This document shows positions 5,227 to 5,437 of a DNA stretch of 5,437 nt, in pieces (within the stretch, counting starts at the first letter, position 1; each line of letters begins with the position of its first letter). This stretch comes from Actinomycetota bacterium (GTDB lineage: Bacteria; Actinomycetota; Thermoleophilia; RBG-16-64-13). The stretch covers positions 1 to 5,437 of the forward strand of contig PMIZ01000407.1 of assembly GCA_003157225.1 (NCBI GenBank), in the 5' to 3' direction. The translations under genes and the position numbers were made by a program. The notes beneath the pieces are model-generated. The model had not been told where the DNA came from. It saw nothing but the letters and a program-made list of their open reading frames with translations, and did not search any database.

Positions 5227-5437
5227 ATGAGCCAGGCACTGGTTACGGGACTGAACGGGCTCTCATACGCATTCATCCTCTTTCTGCTGGCCGCTGGCTT
5301 CTCCCTCACCTTCGGTGTCATGGGGGTCCTGAACCTCGCCCACGGGGCTCTATACATGCTGGGCGCGTATGTCGGATGGCAGATAGTCGACTCGTTCCAT
5401 GTCTTCTGGCTGGGCATCGTCGTCGCGGCGGCGGCCC
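5227..5437 (+). CDS. Branched-chain amino-acid ABC transporter permease, LivH family (N-terminal part)
   Basis: The first 70 codons of an inner-membrane permease of the LivH type, which with LivM, LivG/LivF and a periplasmic binding protein imports branched-chain amino acids or related compounds such as amides or aromatic acids. The recognisable start is GLSYAFILFLLAAGFSLTFG (11-30), a first membrane segment. It is followed by the diagnostic VMGVLNLAHGALYMLGAYV (31-49), where N-x-A-H-G-x-x-[YF]-M-L-G is highly conserved. A third segment begins near residue 58. The reading frame is open to the window edge, so roughly three quarters of the usual ~290 residues are missing. The ATG at 5227 has only weak ribosome sites: GGGGA (5218-5222, 4 bases away) or AGGGA (5212-5216, 10 bases away). 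It is transcribed away from the oxidoreductase operon. Partner genes presumably follow outside the window, and the actual substrate is unknown. Confidence 0.93.
   Translation, partial: MSQALVTGLNGLSYAFILFLLAAGFSLTFGVMGVLNLAHGALYMLGAYVGWQIVDSFHVFWLGIVVAAAA

Noticed and set aside
5106..5417. Minus-strand open frame of 103 codons at the right end
   Set aside because: It is antisense to the clearly recognisable LivH N-terminus and shows no protein family features.
1..5437. CRISPR array, insertion sequence, tRNA or rRNA
   Set aside because: No spaced direct repeats, transposase motifs, terminal inverted repeats, or tRNA/rRNA-like segments were seen on reading both strands.

Overview
The window comes from a GC-rich bacterium (roughly 60% G+C by eye). 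Anaerobic or facultatively anaerobic respiration is suggested by a three-gene molybdenum/tungsten oxidoreductase operon. The gene content (glyoxalase-fold enzyme, DMSO-reductase-family complex with an NrfD-type membrane subunit, LIV-type amino-acid permease) fits several groups, for example Chloroflexota, Coriobacteriia-like Actinobacteria or deltaproteobacterial lineages. The sequence alone does not decide between them.

Layout. Positions 10-408 (+) encode a small VOC/glyoxalase-fold protein. A strong bidirectional hairpin terminator (476-511) separates it from a convergent minus-strand operon at 559-4557. Read in its own direction, the operon encodes a four-cluster [4Fe-4S] electron-transfer subunit (4557-3784), an NrfD/DmsC-like membrane subunit (3770-2808) and a 739-residue molybdopterin catalytic subunit (2778-559). 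Gaps are only 13 and 29 bases and each gene has a clear Shine-Dalgarno sequence. Upstream of the operon, 4604-5071 holds no intact gene, but its minus strand has protein-like segments scattered over three reading frames behind a very good ribosome binding site. I read this as a decayed gene of unknown family. From 5227 the plus strand starts a LivH-type branched-chain amino-acid ABC permease, cut by the window edge.

How the genes work together. The Fe-S and NrfD subunits would move electrons between the membrane quinone pool and the molybdopterin subunit. The catalytic subunit begins almost directly with its Fe-S motif and has no Tat signal, and the Fe-S subunit has no signal either. The soluble part of the complex is therefore predicted to face the cytoplasm, unlike the classical periplasmic or outward-facing Dms/Psr/Phs enzymes. 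The substrate cannot be named from sequence. The VOC gene and the permease gene are neighbours without a proven functional link.

The points most worth a second look are the apparently cytoplasmic molybdoenzyme-NrfD complex of unknown substrate, the frame-broken gene upstream of it, and the small overlapping reading frames leading into the Fe-S gene.
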